Shown in pieces: positions 52,296 to 61,522 of a stretch of 64,000 nucleotides of DNA. How positions within the stretch are numbered: position 1 is the stretch's first letter; every line of letters starts with the position of its first letter. Source of the DNA: NAT127 sp034717695 (GTDB lineage Bacteria; Pseudomonadota; Gammaproteobacteria; Pseudomonadales; Porticoccaceae); the NCBI GenBank assembly GCA_034717695.1, contig JAYELS010000005.1, forward strand, positions 124,001-188,000, given 5' to 3'. The notes beneath the pieces are model-generated. The model made no database searches, was not told the DNA's origin, and saw only the letters and a program-made list of their open reading frames with translations. The translations under genes were made by a program, and so were the position numbers.

Positions 52296-52565
52296 TTAAC
52301 GACGCAGGCCGAGTCTTTTGATCAGTTCGGCGTACCGATTGGCGTCTTTGCCCTTGAGGTAGTCCAGCAGCTTGCGACGCTGGTTTACCATGCGGATCAG
52401 GCCACGACGGGAGTGGTGGTCCTTCTTGTGGCCCTCGAAATGGCCTTGCAGCTTGTTGATGTTGGCCGTCAGCAGCGCCACTTGCACTTCCGGGGAGCCG
52501 GTGTCCCCTTCCGCCTGGGCGTATTCCTTGACGATTGCGTTTTTCTCGATTGCACTCAGTGCCAT
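52296..52565 (-). CDS. rpsO: 30S ribosomal protein S15
   Basis: The 89-residue protein matches the family length, starting ALSAIEKNAIV and including GSPEVQVALLTANI, HFEGHKKDHHSRRGLI and VNQRRKLLDYL. It binds 16S rRNA in the platform. Its own mRNA is autoregulated in E. coli. GAGGAGAA precedes the ATG. It lies 92 bp from truB. Confidence 0.97.
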   Translation of the reverse strand: MALSAIEKNAIVKEYAQAEGDTGSPEVQVALLTANINKLQGHFEGHKKDHHSRRGLIRMVNQRRKLLDYLKGKDANRYAELIKRLGLRR

Positions 52566-52657
52566 GTGACTTCTCCTCTATGCGGTGTTGGTACGGGGAT
52601 GTCCGCGCATAGGTACAGACACCCTAGTGTGGCCCGACATGGGCCAATACATTGTTC

Positions 52658-53605
52658 TCAGGACGGATTGTCGTCCACCACCAGGCGCTTGGGCGCCAGG
52701 CGGCCATCCTCGAGCACTTCGCCGACGCCGATAAAGGCACCGCTTTCGAAGATGCGCACTATATCGCCTTCGCGGGCCTCACGGTAGGCCTTGGCGGCCA
52801 TCACCGGCTGGCCGCGGCGGAAGTACCAGGCCATGGATTCCGGGAGGTCCACCGCCATCAGATGGGCCACGGCGGTATCCACGGGCTTGAGCAGGTGGTC
52901 GAGATCCTCGCCCCGCCGCCCCTCCCGCAGGGCGGTCAGCGCATCCAGGCTGATGGCGTCGGCATCGGTGAAGCAGCCCGCTGCGCTGCGGTGCAGGCGG
53001 CTGACATGGCCGCCACAGCCGAGGGCGGCGCCGAGGTCTTCCGCCAGGGTGCGCACGTAGGTGCCCTTGCTGCAGCGAATCTCGACGTCGGCCTCCGCCA
53101 CTTCCCCCGCACGAAACGCCAGCAGTTGATAACTGAAGATGGTCACCGGGCGCGCCTGCCGCTCCACCTCGATGCCTTCCCGCGCCAGCTTGTAGAGGGG
53201 CACTCCGTCCTTTTTCAGCGCCGAGTACATGGGTGGCACCTGGAGGATGTCCCCCTCGAAGGCGGCCATGGCATCTTCCACCCGGGCGGCGTCGATACCG
53301 GCGGCGGAGCGGGTCTCGATCACCTCACCCTCGGCGTCGCCGGTGGTGGTGGTCACCCCGAGGCGGAAGGTGCTCAGGTAGCACTTGTCGGCGTCGAGCA
53401 GGAACTGGGTGAACTTGGTGGCTTCGCCAAAGCAGATGGGCAGCACGCCGGTGGCCATGGGATCGAGGCTGCCGGTGTGTCCCGCCTTGGCGGCATAGAA
53501 TAGATACTTGGCTTTTTGCAGGGTGTCGTTGGAGGTAATACCGGCGGGCTTGTCGACCACCAGAATGCCATTCACCGGACGCCCGCGCTGCTTGCGGCGT
53601 CCCAA
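52658..53605 (-). CDS. truB: tRNA pseudouridine(55) synthase
   Basis: The 315-residue protein has the catalytic Asp in GHTGSLDPMATGVLP, plus VQVPPMYSALKK and SKGTYVRTLAEDLG. It makes pseudouridine at position 55 of tRNAs. It starts at TTG 53605 right after the rbfA stop (TAATTG), with GGAGG 9 nt upstream. No ATG is near. Confidence 0.95.
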   Translation of the reverse strand: MGRRKQRGRPVNGILVVDKPAGITSNDTLQKAKYLFYAAKAGHTGSLDPMATGVLPICFGEATKFTQFLLDADKCYLSTFRLGVTTTTGDAEGEVIETRSAAGIDAARVEDAMAAFEGDILQVPPMYSALKKDGVPLYKLAREGIEVERQARPVTIFSYQLLAFRAGEVAEADVEIRCSKGTYVRTLAEDLGAALGCGGHVSRLHRSAAGCFTDADAISLDALTALREGRRGEDLDHLLKPVDTAVAHLMAVDLPESMAWYFRRGQPVMAAKAYREAREGDIVRIFESGAFIGVGEVLEDGRLAPKRLVVDDNPS

Positions 53606-53989
53606 TTACTCGCCCTCCGGATGGCGCGCCCTATCCTGGGACAGGGCCAGGTCGATCAGCGCCGAAAGCTTCTGACCCCGCTCGCCGCTGCCATCGTAGA
53701 AAAAGTGCAACTGGGGAATGGAGCGCATGCGGATGGCCTTGCCCACCTGGGCGCGGAGGAAGCCCGCCGCGCCGTTGAGGATCTCCACCGCCACGGCGGC
53801 GTCCGCCTCGCTCTTGGGGACGACAAAATTGACATACACCTTGGCGTGGGACATGTCCCGGCTCACTTCCACCGCGGTGATGTTGACGATGCCGAGGCGC
53901 GGATCGCCCATCTCGGTGCGAATGAGCTGGGCGAGCTCCCGCTGCAGGGCGTCGGCAACCCGGTCGGTGCGGCTGAATTCTCTTGGCAT
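53606..53989 (-). CDS. rbfA: Ribosome-binding factor A
   Basis: The 127-residue KH-like protein starts at the ATG at 53989 (MPREFSRTDRVADALQREL) and contains EMGDPRLGIVNITAVEVSRDMSHAKVYV. It matures 16S rRNA. It lies between infB and truB as usual. Confidence 0.95.
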   Translation of the reverse strand: MPREFSRTDRVADALQRELAQLIRTEMGDPRLGIVNITAVEVSRDMSHAKVYVNFVVPKSEADAAVAVEILNGAAGFLRAQVGKAIRMRSIPQLHFFYDGSGERGQKLSALIDLALSQDRARHPEGE

Positions 53990-54031
53990 GGCTGGGCCCG
54001 CTTGCCGGAGGGGGTGCCGAGGCACCCGCCG

Positions 54032-56620
54032 TCACAGCTTGCGCGCAACCTCCTTCACGTCAAAGACTTCGATCTGGTCGCCGGGCTTGACGTCGTTGTA
54101 ATCCTTCACACCGATGCCGCACTCGGTACCGCTGCGCACTTCGGACACGTCGTCCTTGAAGCGCCGCAGGGATTCCAGCACGCCCTGGTAGATCACCACG
54201 TTGTTGCGCAGCACACGGATCGGCTTGCTCTTGTACATGGTGCCCTCGGTGACGATACAGCCGGCGATCTGGCCGAACTTGGGCGAGCTGAACACATCGC
54301 GAACCTCGGCGATACCGACGATCTCCTCGCGGATTTCCGGGGACAGCATGCCGGACAGGGCCGCCTTGACGTCATCGAGCAGGTTGTAGATCACGCTGTA
54401 ATAGCGGATATCGACCCCTTCCTGTTCCGCCAGCTTGCGGGCGGAGGTCTCGGCGCGGACGTTGAAGCCCATGATCACCGCCCCGGACGTCAGCGCCAGG
54501 TTGATGTCGGACTCGTTGAGCCCGCCAACACCGGAGGACACCACGGTAACGCCCACTTCGTCGCTCTGGATGGCCGCCAGGGACGACAGGATGGCCTCCA
54601 GGGAGCCGCGCACGTCGGCCTTGACCACCACGGGCAGCACCTTCTTGCCGACGGACTCGCCAAAGGAGGCGAACATGTTTTCGAGCTTGCTGGCCTGCTG
54701 GCGGGCCATGCGCTCCTCGCGGGCCTTCTGCTGGCGGAAATCCGCCACTTCCCGGGCCTTGCGCTCGTCCGCCACCACGACGAACTCGTCGCCGGCATCG
54801 GGGGCGATATCGAGACCGACGATCTCCACCGGAATGGAGGGGCCGCCCTCCGCCACCGGCTTGCCGTTCTCGTCGTTCATCAGGCGGATCTTGCCCACCG
54901 CCTGGCCGGCGAGGACGAAGTCCCCCTTGCGCAGGGTACCCTGCTGAATCAGTGCGGTGGCCACCACGCCGCGGCCCTTCTCCATGCGCGCCTCGACGAT
55001 GACGCCCTTGGCGGGCACATCCCGGGGGGCGGTCAGTTCGAGCATCTCGGCCTGCAGCAACACGGCGTCGAGCAGGTCGTCGATGCCGTCACCGGTGTGG
55101 GCGGAGACCTTGACGAAGGGGGTGTCGCCACCCCACTCCTCGGGGATCACGTCCTTCGCGGAGAGCTCGTTGGTGACCCGCTCGGGATCGGCGGATTCCT
55201 TGTCCATCTTGTTGATGGCGACAACGATGGGGACACCCGCCGCCTTGGCGTGCTGGATGGCTTCCTCGGTCTGGGGCATCACGCCGTCGTCGGCGGCCAC
55301 CACCAGGATCACCACGTCGGTGGCCTTGGCGCCGCGGGCCCGCATCGCGGTGAAGGCGGCGTGACCGGGGGTGTCGAGGAAGGTGATCATGCCCTTGGGC
55401 GTATCCACGTGGTAGGCGCCGATATGCTGGGTGATGCCGCCCGCTTCGCCGGACGCGACCCGGGTCTTGCGGATATGGTCGAGCAGCGACGTCTTGCCGT
55501 GGTCGACATGGCCCATCACCGTGACCACCGGGGCGCGGGGCTCCGCGTTGTCGCTGGCGAGCAGGGCGATCTCGTCACGCAGTTGCTGCTCGATGGCGTC
55601 ATCGGAGACCAGCACCGGGCGATGGCCGAGTTCCTCGACGATCAGCACGGCGGTGTCCTGATCGATGGCCTGGTTGATGGTGGCCATGGTGCCGAGCTTC
55701 ATCAGCTCCTTGATCACCACCGCGGCCTTCACCGACATGCGCTGGGCCAGTTCGCCCACCTGGATGCTCTCCGGCACCTCGACGTCGTAGACGATCTTGT
55801 CGGTGGGCCGCTTGAAGGTGTGGCGGTTCTCGATGCGCACCACGGGGGCGGCGGACTTCAGGCGCGGCTTCTTGTCGCCGTCCTCGCTGTCGTCGATGAC
55901 CAGGAGCTCCTCGGGGCGCTGCTTGCGACCCTTGACGTCCTTGGTCTTGACCTTCTTCTTGTTGAGCTTGGCCTCTTCGTCCTCTTCGTCCTCGCGGGTC
56001 TTTTTCTTGACCAGCTTGTCGCCGGGCTTGGCTTCCACCGGTGGGATGGCCCCCGGCTTGCGCGGCTCCTCGCCGGCAACGGCAGCGCCCTCGACGGGCT
56101 GGCTGTCCGCGGGCTCGGCGGCGGCCTCGACGGCATCGGCCTGGGCGTGGCGGCGCCTTTCCTCCTCTTCCGCCTTGCGGCGGGCCTCGATGGCGGCTAG
56201 GCGCCGGGCCTCGGCGTCGTCCACCAGGGAAGAGCGCCCGGCAACCGGGGCCGCGGCGGGCGCGGCAGGGGTATCCACCGCCGGCGCATCGGCCTCGGTT
56301 CTTTCGAACTCCTGGCCACCGCCGTCGACATCACTGCGCTTGACGTAGGTGCGCTTCTTGCGCACCTCCACGTTGACGGTTTTCTTGCCGGTGGTTTTCA
56401 GGGTGCTGACGGTCTTGCGGCGCAGGGTGATCTTGGCGGTCTCGGCGGGCTTTTCCCCGTGGAGACTTTTCAGATACGCCAGCAGCTGCTTCTTCTCCGC
56501 ATCGGTAACCGTTTCATCCGGCGAGGTATGCTTCAACCCCGCTTCACCCATCTGCTTGAGCAGACGGTCTACGGATGCCCCAACGACCTCGGCAAGTTGA
56601 CTCACGGTAACTTCAGCCAT
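54032..56620 (-). CDS. infB: Translation initiation factor IF-2
   Basis: The 862-residue protein has an N-terminal IF2-N helical domain (VSQLAEVVGASVDRLLKQM), a long charged region (about 80-270, with EE/KK stretches), and the GTPase core with GHVDHGKT near residue 370, DTPGHAAF and NKMDK. IF2 C1/C2 domains close it. It brings initiator tRNA to the 30S subunit. The gene for that tRNA starts the same transcript. Confidence 0.97.
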   Translation of the reverse strand: MAEVTVSQLAEVVGASVDRLLKQMGEAGLKHTSPDETVTDAEKKQLLAYLKSLHGEKPAETAKITLRRKTVSTLKTTGKKTVNVEVRKKRTYVKRSDVDGGGQEFERTEADAPAVDTPAAPAAAPVAGRSSLVDDAEARRLAAIEARRKAEEEERRRHAQADAVEAAAEPADSQPVEGAAVAGEEPRKPGAIPPVEAKPGDKLVKKKTREDEEDEEAKLNKKKVKTKDVKGRKQRPEELLVIDDSEDGDKKPRLKSAAPVVRIENRHTFKRPTDKIVYDVEVPESIQVGELAQRMSVKAAVVIKELMKLGTMATINQAIDQDTAVLIVEELGHRPVLVSDDAIEQQLRDEIALLASDNAEPRAPVVTVMGHVDHGKTSLLDHIRKTRVASGEAGGITQHIGAYHVDTPKGMITFLDTPGHAAFTAMRARGAKATDVVILVVAADDGVMPQTEEAIQHAKAAGVPIVVAINKMDKESADPERVTNELSAKDVIPEEWGGDTPFVKVSAHTGDGIDDLLDAVLLQAEMLELTAPRDVPAKGVIVEARMEKGRGVVATALIQQGTLRKGDFVLAGQAVGKIRLMNDENGKPVAEGGPSIPVEIVGLDIAPDAGDEFVVVADERKAREVADFRQQKAREERMARQQASKLENMFASFGESVGKKVLPVVVKADVRGSLEAILSSLAAIQSDEVGVTVVSSGVGGLNESDINLALTSGAVIMGFNVRAETSARKLAEQEGVDIRYYSVIYNLLDDVKAALSGMLSPEIREEIVGIAEVRDVFSSPKFGQIAGCIVTEGTMYKSKPIRVLRNNVVIYQGVLESLRRFKDDVSEVRSGTECGIGVKDYNDVKPGDQIEVFDVKEVARKL

Positions 56621-56661
56621 TCAATGTCCTCTCCAATAATGCATAGCGAGCCTGACGGGAC

Positions 56662-58149
56662 TCAGTCCTCGGCAAACCAGGGTGCGCGGGCCGTCATGAT
56701 CAGCCCCGCGGCACGCTCTTCATCCATTCCATCGATATCCAGCAGGTCGTCCACCGCCTGCTCGGCGAGGTCTTCCATGGTGACGATGCCGCGGCTGGCA
56801 AGAATATTGGCCAGCGTCGCGTCCATGCCGTCCATGGTCAGCAGATCCTCGGCGGGCTCCGCCTGGGCCAGCCCCTCCTCGGTTGCCAGCGCCAGGGTGA
56901 GCAGGGCGTCCTTGGCCCGCTCCCGCAGGGCCTCGGCGATCTCCTCATCGAAGCCTTCGATGTCCATCATTTCCTCGAGGGGCACATAGGCCACTTCCTC
57001 GATGGAGCTAAAGCCCTCTTCCACCAGCACGGTGGCGACATCCTCGTCGATGTCGAGGTACTTCATGAAGGTCTCCACCAGGGAACCCGCCTCCTCCTCG
57101 TGCTTGGCCTCGGCCTCGGTCACGCTCATCACGTTGATCTTCCAGCCGGTGAGTTCCACCGCCAGGCGCACGTTCTGGCCACCCTTGCCGATGGCCTGGG
57201 CGAGGTTTTCCTCGGCCACCGCCACATCCATGGAGTGGGCGTCCTCGTCCACCACGATGGACTCCACCTCCGCCGGGGCCATGGCGTTGATCACCAGCTG
57301 GGCCGGGTTGTCGTCCCACAGCACGATGTCGATGCGCTCGCCGCCCAGTTCGTTGGACACCGCCTGCACCCGGGCCCCGCGCATGCCGACACAGGCGCCG
57401 ACGGGGTCGATGCGGCCGTCATTGGTCTTGACGGCGATCTTGGCGCGGGAGCCGGTGTCGCGGGCGGCGCCGCGGATCTCGATGACCTGCTCGGCGATCT
57501 CCGGCACCTCGATGGTGAACAGCTGCACCAGCATCTCGTTGCAGGCGCGGCTCAGGAACAGTTGGGGCCCGCGGGCCTCGGGGCGGATGTCCTGGAGCAC
57601 GGCGCGGATGCGGTCGTTGACGCGGAATACTTCGCGACCGACCAGTTCCTCCCGGGGCAGCACCGCCTCGGCGTTGTTGCCGAGGTCGACGATAAGGTGT
57701 TCGCGGGTCACTTTCTTGACGGTGCCGCTGACCAGCTCACCGACCCGGTCGCGGTACTGGTTGGCGATCAGAGCCCGCTCGGCGTCGCGCACCTTCTGAA
57801 CGATGACCTGCTTGGCGGTCTGGGCGGCGATGCGACCGAAATTGATGTTCTCGACCTGCTCCTCGAAGATGTCCCCCACCTTCAGGTTGGGATCCTTCTC
57901 GGCGGCCTCCTCGGTGGTGAGCTGGGTGCCGAGCTCGGCAAGCACATCGTCGCCCACCACTTCCCACCAGCGGTAGGTGTCGTAGTCGCCGGTCTTGCGG
58001 TTGATCACCACGCGGATGTTGGCATCCTCGTCGTAGCGCTTCTTGGTGGCAATGGCCAGAGCCTGTTCGATGGCCTCGAAAATCACGCCTTCGGAAACAC
58101 CCTTCTCGTTGGAAACGGCTTCCGCAACCATCAAGATTTCTTTGTTCAT
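56662..58149 (-). CDS. nusA: Transcription termination/antitermination protein NusA
   Basis: The 495-residue protein has an N-terminal RNAP-binding domain, S1 (about 135-200), KH1 and KH2 (RIDPVGACVGMRGARVQAV, then AIGKGGQNVRLAVELTGW) and two acidic C-terminal repeats with helix-hairpin-helix-like FSSIEEVAYVPLEEMMDIEGFDEE. It modulates pausing and intrinsic termination. It starts 4 bp before the rimP stop. Confidence 0.96.
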   Translation of the reverse strand: MNKEILMVAEAVSNEKGVSEGVIFEAIEQALAIATKKRYDEDANIRVVINRKTGDYDTYRWWEVVGDDVLAELGTQLTTEEAAEKDPNLKVGDIFEEQVENINFGRIAAQTAKQVIVQKVRDAERALIANQYRDRVGELVSGTVKKVTREHLIVDLGNNAEAVLPREELVGREVFRVNDRIRAVLQDIRPEARGPQLFLSRACNEMLVQLFTIEVPEIAEQVIEIRGAARDTGSRAKIAVKTNDGRIDPVGACVGMRGARVQAVSNELGGERIDIVLWDDNPAQLVINAMAPAEVESIVVDEDAHSMDVAVAEENLAQAIGKGGQNVRLAVELTGWKINVMSVTEAEAKHEEEAGSLVETFMKYLDIDEDVATVLVEEGFSSIEEVAYVPLEEMMDIEGFDEEIAEALRERAKDALLTLALATEEGLAQAEPAEDLLTMDGMDATLANILASRGIVTMEDLAEQAVDDLLDIDGMDEERAAGLIMTARAPWFAED

Positions 58150-58634
58150 TCCTCAGCCTCTTGTTTCATCTGCCCGAAGTGGGGGACAACATTTGCCTTG
58201 TCGATTGTTTCGATGGGAAACAGGTACTGGTGGTCGTCGACCTCGATGACCACCTCGTCGCCCTCGACAGCCACCAGGCGACCTTTGAATTTGCGACGCC
58301 CCTCGTAGGGCAGCCGCAGGCGGATACTGACTTCCTCGCCCAGGTAACGGCCGAACTGCGCGAGACTGTAGAGCGGCCGATCCATGCCGGGGGAGGAGAC
58401 TTCGAGGGTGTACTCCCCCTGAATGGGATCCTCCACATCGAGCACGGCACTCGCCTGGCGGCTTACCCGTTCGCAGTCCTCGACGAGGATGCCCTCGGGC
58501 TTGTCGATGTAGATGCGCAGGGTGCTGTGCCTGCCGCCGGTGAGCAACTCGATACCCCACAGCTCGCAACCCATGGCTTCCACCACGGGCTGCAGAATGT
58601 CGAGCAACTTGCCCTGCCTTGTGCCTACGCTCAA
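58146..58634 (-). CDS. rimP: Ribosome maturation factor RimP
   Basis: The 162-residue protein carries PVVEAMGCELWGIELLTGG, RIYIDKPEGILVEDCERVSRQ, LEVSSPGMDRPL and ETIDKANVVPHF. I chose TTG 58634 because GGAG lies 6 nt before it and it gives the usual length; no ATG is nearby. An intrinsic terminator sits 16 nt upstream. Confidence 0.9.
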   Translation of the reverse strand: MSVGTRQGKLLDILQPVVEAMGCELWGIELLTGGRHSTLRIYIDKPEGILVEDCERVSRQASAVLDVEDPIQGEYTLEVSSPGMDRPLYSLAQFGRYLGEEVSIRLRLPYEGRRKFKGRLVAVEGDEVVIEVDDHQYLFPIETIDKANVVPHFGQMKQEAEE

Positions 58635-58649
58635 GCCTTTCTCCACCAC

Positions 58650-58674
58650 AAAAAAATGGGCCAGCGGCCCATTT
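58650..58674 (-). terminator. Intrinsic terminator/attenuator directly before rimP
   Basis: The stem AAATGGGCC/GGCCCATTT has a 3-nt loop and is followed by a T-run of seven on the minus strand. The run ends at 58650 and is followed immediately by the rimP ribosome site. It would stop transcription unless bypassed, which suits control of a NusA-encoding operon. Confidence 0.85.
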
Positions 58675-58709
58675 AGCTGGCAGCCGCCGGATCGGAAGGC
58701 CACCTAACA

Positions 58710-58733
58710 AAAAGCCCCTATGCAGGGGCCTTT
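58710..58733 (-). terminator. Intrinsic terminator after tRNA-fMet
   Basis: On the minus strand, stem AAGGCCCC/GGGGCTTT has a 6-nt loop and then TTTTTG. It lies 29 bp after the tRNA 3' end. Confidence 0.82.
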
Positions 58734-58761
58734 CGAATTGCGCGCAGACCGCGACGCATGT

Positions 58762-58838
<77 letters not shown>

Positions 58839-59231
58839 TCAAATCGTGTGACCGTTTCCCTGCCGGACTTGCGCCTGGCGACAGGCCTGGCAACCTGTCC
58901 GTCACTTTGCATTACTCCGGCAATCCCGCCGCCTTGGCCCGGTTGTGAAACCCGGCTACCGAATAGCTCGGCTCCAAGGGGGACGAATTCTATAGCCGAG
59001 TCCCACAGTGGTCAAGGCCTTTTGCGAAGCCGATTAAAAAAAGCCACTATCCCCCGGTAAAACGCTTTTCTCCCGCTGGACGGCACAGCCTGACAGACTG
59101 TGCGCCGTACCGAGCCAGGCTGCCAGAACGACAAAAACCGGCGTCGGAACATGGCGGCGCGCCCACGGGGCCGCCCATGAGGCAAGGGTGCGCAGCCTAC
59201 CATTACACCAGAGCGCTTTCGAGGAAAGACC
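58839..59231. other. Intergenic region between tRNA-fMet and the flavoprotein gene
   Basis: This 393-bp region holds the tRNA-fMet promoter (58987-59015) and its leader of about 140 nt (58839-58980). It also holds about 215 bp leading to the rightward flavoprotein, with no confident promoter (a TTGCGA and CACTAT pair near 59024-59052 is weak). No coding sequence is supported. Confidence 0.6.
58987..59015 (-). promoter_or_regulatory. Strong sigma-70 promoter of the tRNA-fMet/rimP operon
   Basis: On the minus strand, TTGACC (59015-59010), a 17-bp spacer and TAGAAT (58992-58987) are near consensus. A GC-rich discriminator (TCGTCCCCC) follows, the kind found at stringently controlled tRNA and rRNA promoters. 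Confidence 0.8.
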
Positions 59232-61205
59232 ATGAGCAACTATAAACACCTCTTCAATCCGATGAAGATCGGCAATCTCGACATCAAGAATCGAATCTTC
59301 ATGTCCCCCCACGGCATGGTGGGTCTCGGTATCGGCACCGAGCAGCAGGTCGGCTATTTCGAGGCCCGCGCCAAGGGCGGCGTCGGCTTCATGGGGATCG
59401 CCAGCTGTCAGGTTGAGCCGGCCCCGCTGGTACCGCCGGGCTGGTTCATTCGCGCCTACAGCCGGGACGACCTCCACGCCATCGAGAAAATCGTCAAGGC
59501 GACCCACAAATGGGGTGCCAGGACCTTCGTCCAAGGAGTATGGATGCAGGCGGATTTCAACCAGGCCGTGGCCTCCGGTATCGCACCCCACACCGTGCTG
59601 AGCGATACCCAGCCGCGCTCGATGACCGTCGGCGAAATCCAGAAGCTGGCGGAAGCCCATATCGTCTCCGCCATGCACGCCGAGGAGGCCGGGGCCGACG
59701 GCTTTGAGTTCCCCATTGGCGGCGGCGCCGGCATGCAGAGCTTCACCTCCCCCCTCTACAACAAGCGTACCGACCAGTACGGCGGCAGCCTGGAGAACCG
59801 CATGCGGGTGATCGTCGAGATCATCGACGGCATCCGCGCCAATACCGGCCCCGACTTCGTGCTCGGCATCGCCCTCAACGCCGACGACACCACCCTCGGC
59901 GGCGACGGCCTGTCGGAGGGCATCGCCATGGCCAAGCTGCTGGAAGCCACCGGCAAGCTCGACTGGCTGCGGATCACCGCCCGGGGCCAGAAGCCCCAGA
60001 TGACCCAGTACCACTACCCCTCGTCCTACATGGCCACCGAGGGCACCCACCTCTACGCCGCCGCCGAGGTGAAGAAAGCCGTGACCCAACTGCCCATCGT
60101 CAGCGGCGGCCGGATCACCACCGGCGAATTCGCCGACCAGGCCATAGACGACGGCAAGTGCGACATGGTGTTCGTGGCCCGCTCGGTCATCGCCGACCCC
60201 GAGTGGCCCAACAAGATCCGCAACCGCCAGCAGGCGGAGATCCGCGCCTGTATCGGCGATCTCGAAGGCTGCTTCCTGCGCTCCTGCATCGGCCACCCCG
60301 TCGGCTGCACCGTCAACCCCGATATCAGCCACGAGCACGAGACCATCCAGCCCGCGGCCGTGAAGAAGAAAGTGGTCATCGTCGGCGGCGGCCCCGCCGG
60401 CCTGCAGGCGGCCATGGTGGCCGCCGAGCGGGGGCACCAGGTGACGCTGATCGAAAAATACGACGAGTTGGGCGGCCACGTGCGCCTACAGGCCAAGCTG
60501 CCGGGCCTCGAGGACCGCGGCGACATCGTCCGCTGGCTATCGTTGCAGATCAAGAAACTCGGCGTCGAGGTGCGGCTCAACACCGTCGCCAGCGCCGAAT
60601 CCCTGGCGGCTATGGGCGCCGATGCCATCGTGATCGCCAGCGGCTCAACCTATTCGCGCACCGGCATCAGCAAGAATCAGCTGACCGAAATCCCCGGCCA
60701 CGACCTGGGCCACGGTCATGTGCTGACCCCCGAGGACATCCTGCTCGACCACGCCCGGGTGGGTGACAAGGTGGTGGTGTACGACAACACCGCCTACGAG
60801 GTGGGCCCCGGCATCGCCGAGATGCTGGCGGACAAGGGCAAGGAAGTCTTCCTCGTCACCATCGACAGCGGCATCGCCATGTCGGTGACCGAGATCGGCA
60901 TCAACAAGGTATTGACCGCGCGCCTGCTGCCCAAGGTGACCTTCATCAACCACACCCGGATCAAGGAAATCACCCCCGAAGCCGTGGTGCTGCAGAACTA
61001 CTACACCAAGGAGATCACCGAGCTCGCCGATGTCCACAATGTGGTCCTGGTCACCTCCAAGCCGCCCGCCGAGGGCCTCTACCACGAACTGCTGGGCAAG
61101 GTGCCCGAGCTGCATCTGATCGGCGACGCCCGGGAAGCCAAGTGGAGCGTGTTCGGCACCGACGAGGCCATCAAGGATGGGCGCCGGATTGGCTTGATGC
61201 TCTGA
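59232..61205 (+). CDS. Old-yellow-enzyme/dienoyl-CoA-reductase-type FAD-FMN oxidoreductase
   Basis: The 657-residue protein combines an N-terminal OYE TIM barrel (SPHGMVGLGIGTE, FEFPIGGGAGMQSF, DQYGGSLENRMR, VSGGRIT) with a C-terminal FAD/NAD domain (VVIVGGGPAGLQAAMVA). It resembles FadH, trimethylamine dehydrogenase and related NADH:flavin oxidoreductases. The Fe-S region has Cys in ACIGDLEGCFLRSC and GCTVNP, a C-x6-C-x4-C-x7-C pattern rather than C-x2-C-x3-C-x11/12-C. The substrate is unknown. It is rightward and opposed to the surrounding operon. Confidence 0.88.
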   Translation: MSNYKHLFNPMKIGNLDIKNRIFMSPHGMVGLGIGTEQQVGYFEARAKGGVGFMGIASCQVEPAPLVPPGWFIRAYSRDDLHAIEKIVKATHKWGARTFVQGVWMQADFNQAVASGIAPHTVLSDTQPRSMTVGEIQKLAEAHIVSAMHAEEAGADGFEFPIGGGAGMQSFTSPLYNKRTDQYGGSLENRMRVIVEIIDGIRANTGPDFVLGIALNADDTTLGGDGLSEGIAMAKLLEATGKLDWLRITARGQKPQMTQYHYPSSYMATEGTHLYAAAEVKKAVTQLPIVSGGRITTGEFADQAIDDGKCDMVFVARSVIADPEWPNKIRNRQQAEIRACIGDLEGCFLRSCIGHPVGCTVNPDISHEHETIQPAAVKKKVVIVGGGPAGLQAAMVAAERGHQVTLIEKYDELGGHVRLQAKLPGLEDRGDIVRWLSLQIKKLGVEVRLNTVASAESLAAMGADAIVIASGSTYSRTGISKNQLTEIPGHDLGHGHVLTPEDILLDHARVGDKVVVYDNTAYEVGPGIAEMLADKGKEVFLVTIDSGIAMSVTEIGINKVLTARLLPKVTFINHTRIKEITPEAVVLQNYYTKEITELADVHNVVLVTSKPPAEGLYHELLGKVPELHLIGDAREAKWSVFGTDEAIKDGRRIGLML

Positions 61206-61230
61206 CCCGGGACACGGGCATTGCCAAACC

Positions 61231-61257
61231 AAAAGCCCCGGGTACCCGGGGTTTTTT
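61231..61257 (+). terminator. Terminator of the flavoprotein gene
   Basis: The palindromic stem CCCCGGG/CCCGGGG is followed by TTTTTT, 25 bp after the stop. The A-run on the other side makes it usable leftward too. Confidence 0.88.
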
Positions 61258-61357
61258 CTGTCTGCCACGTTTTTCCAATTTGCCCGCCGGCAACACAGGG
61301 GATGGCCAGCGGCCATTGGCAACTGTCGCGGTGGAGACAGATCCCCCGATGATCGCC

Positions 61358-61391
61358 CACAAAAAACCCCGGAAATCCGGGGTTTTTTGTG
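61358..61391 (-). terminator. Terminator after tRNA-Leu
   Basis: The stem AAAAAACCCCGG/CCGGGGTTTTTT, loop AAAT, with outer CAC/GTG pairing, is symmetric. It lies 28 bp past the tRNA-Leu 3' end and closes the glmM-tpiA-secG-tRNA transcript. Confidence 0.88.
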
Positions 61392-61419
61392 CATCCTCAT
61401 TGATTGAAGGATGCGGATA

Positions 61420-61504
61420 TGGTGCCCAGGGCCGGACTTGAACCGGCACGACTTGCGTCACTACCCCCTCAAGATAGCGTGTCTACCAATTTCACCACCT
61501 GGGC
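61420..61504 (-). tRNA. tRNA-Leu (GAG)
   Basis: The 85-nt class II tRNA has an acceptor GCCCAGG/CCTGGGC, a long variable arm (TGACGCAAGTCGT), anticodon loop TTGAGGG with anticodon GAG, T-arm GCCGG/CCGGC and encoded CCA. A tRNA-Leu(GAG) follows secG in E. coli too. Confidence 0.96.
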
Positions 61505-61522
61505 TGAACCTTGCTTCCGTGC

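Noticed and set aside
49626..56200. Long rightward open frames opposite pnp and infB
   Set aside because: Same low-complexity antisense composition; pnp and infB on the other strand are complete and well conserved.
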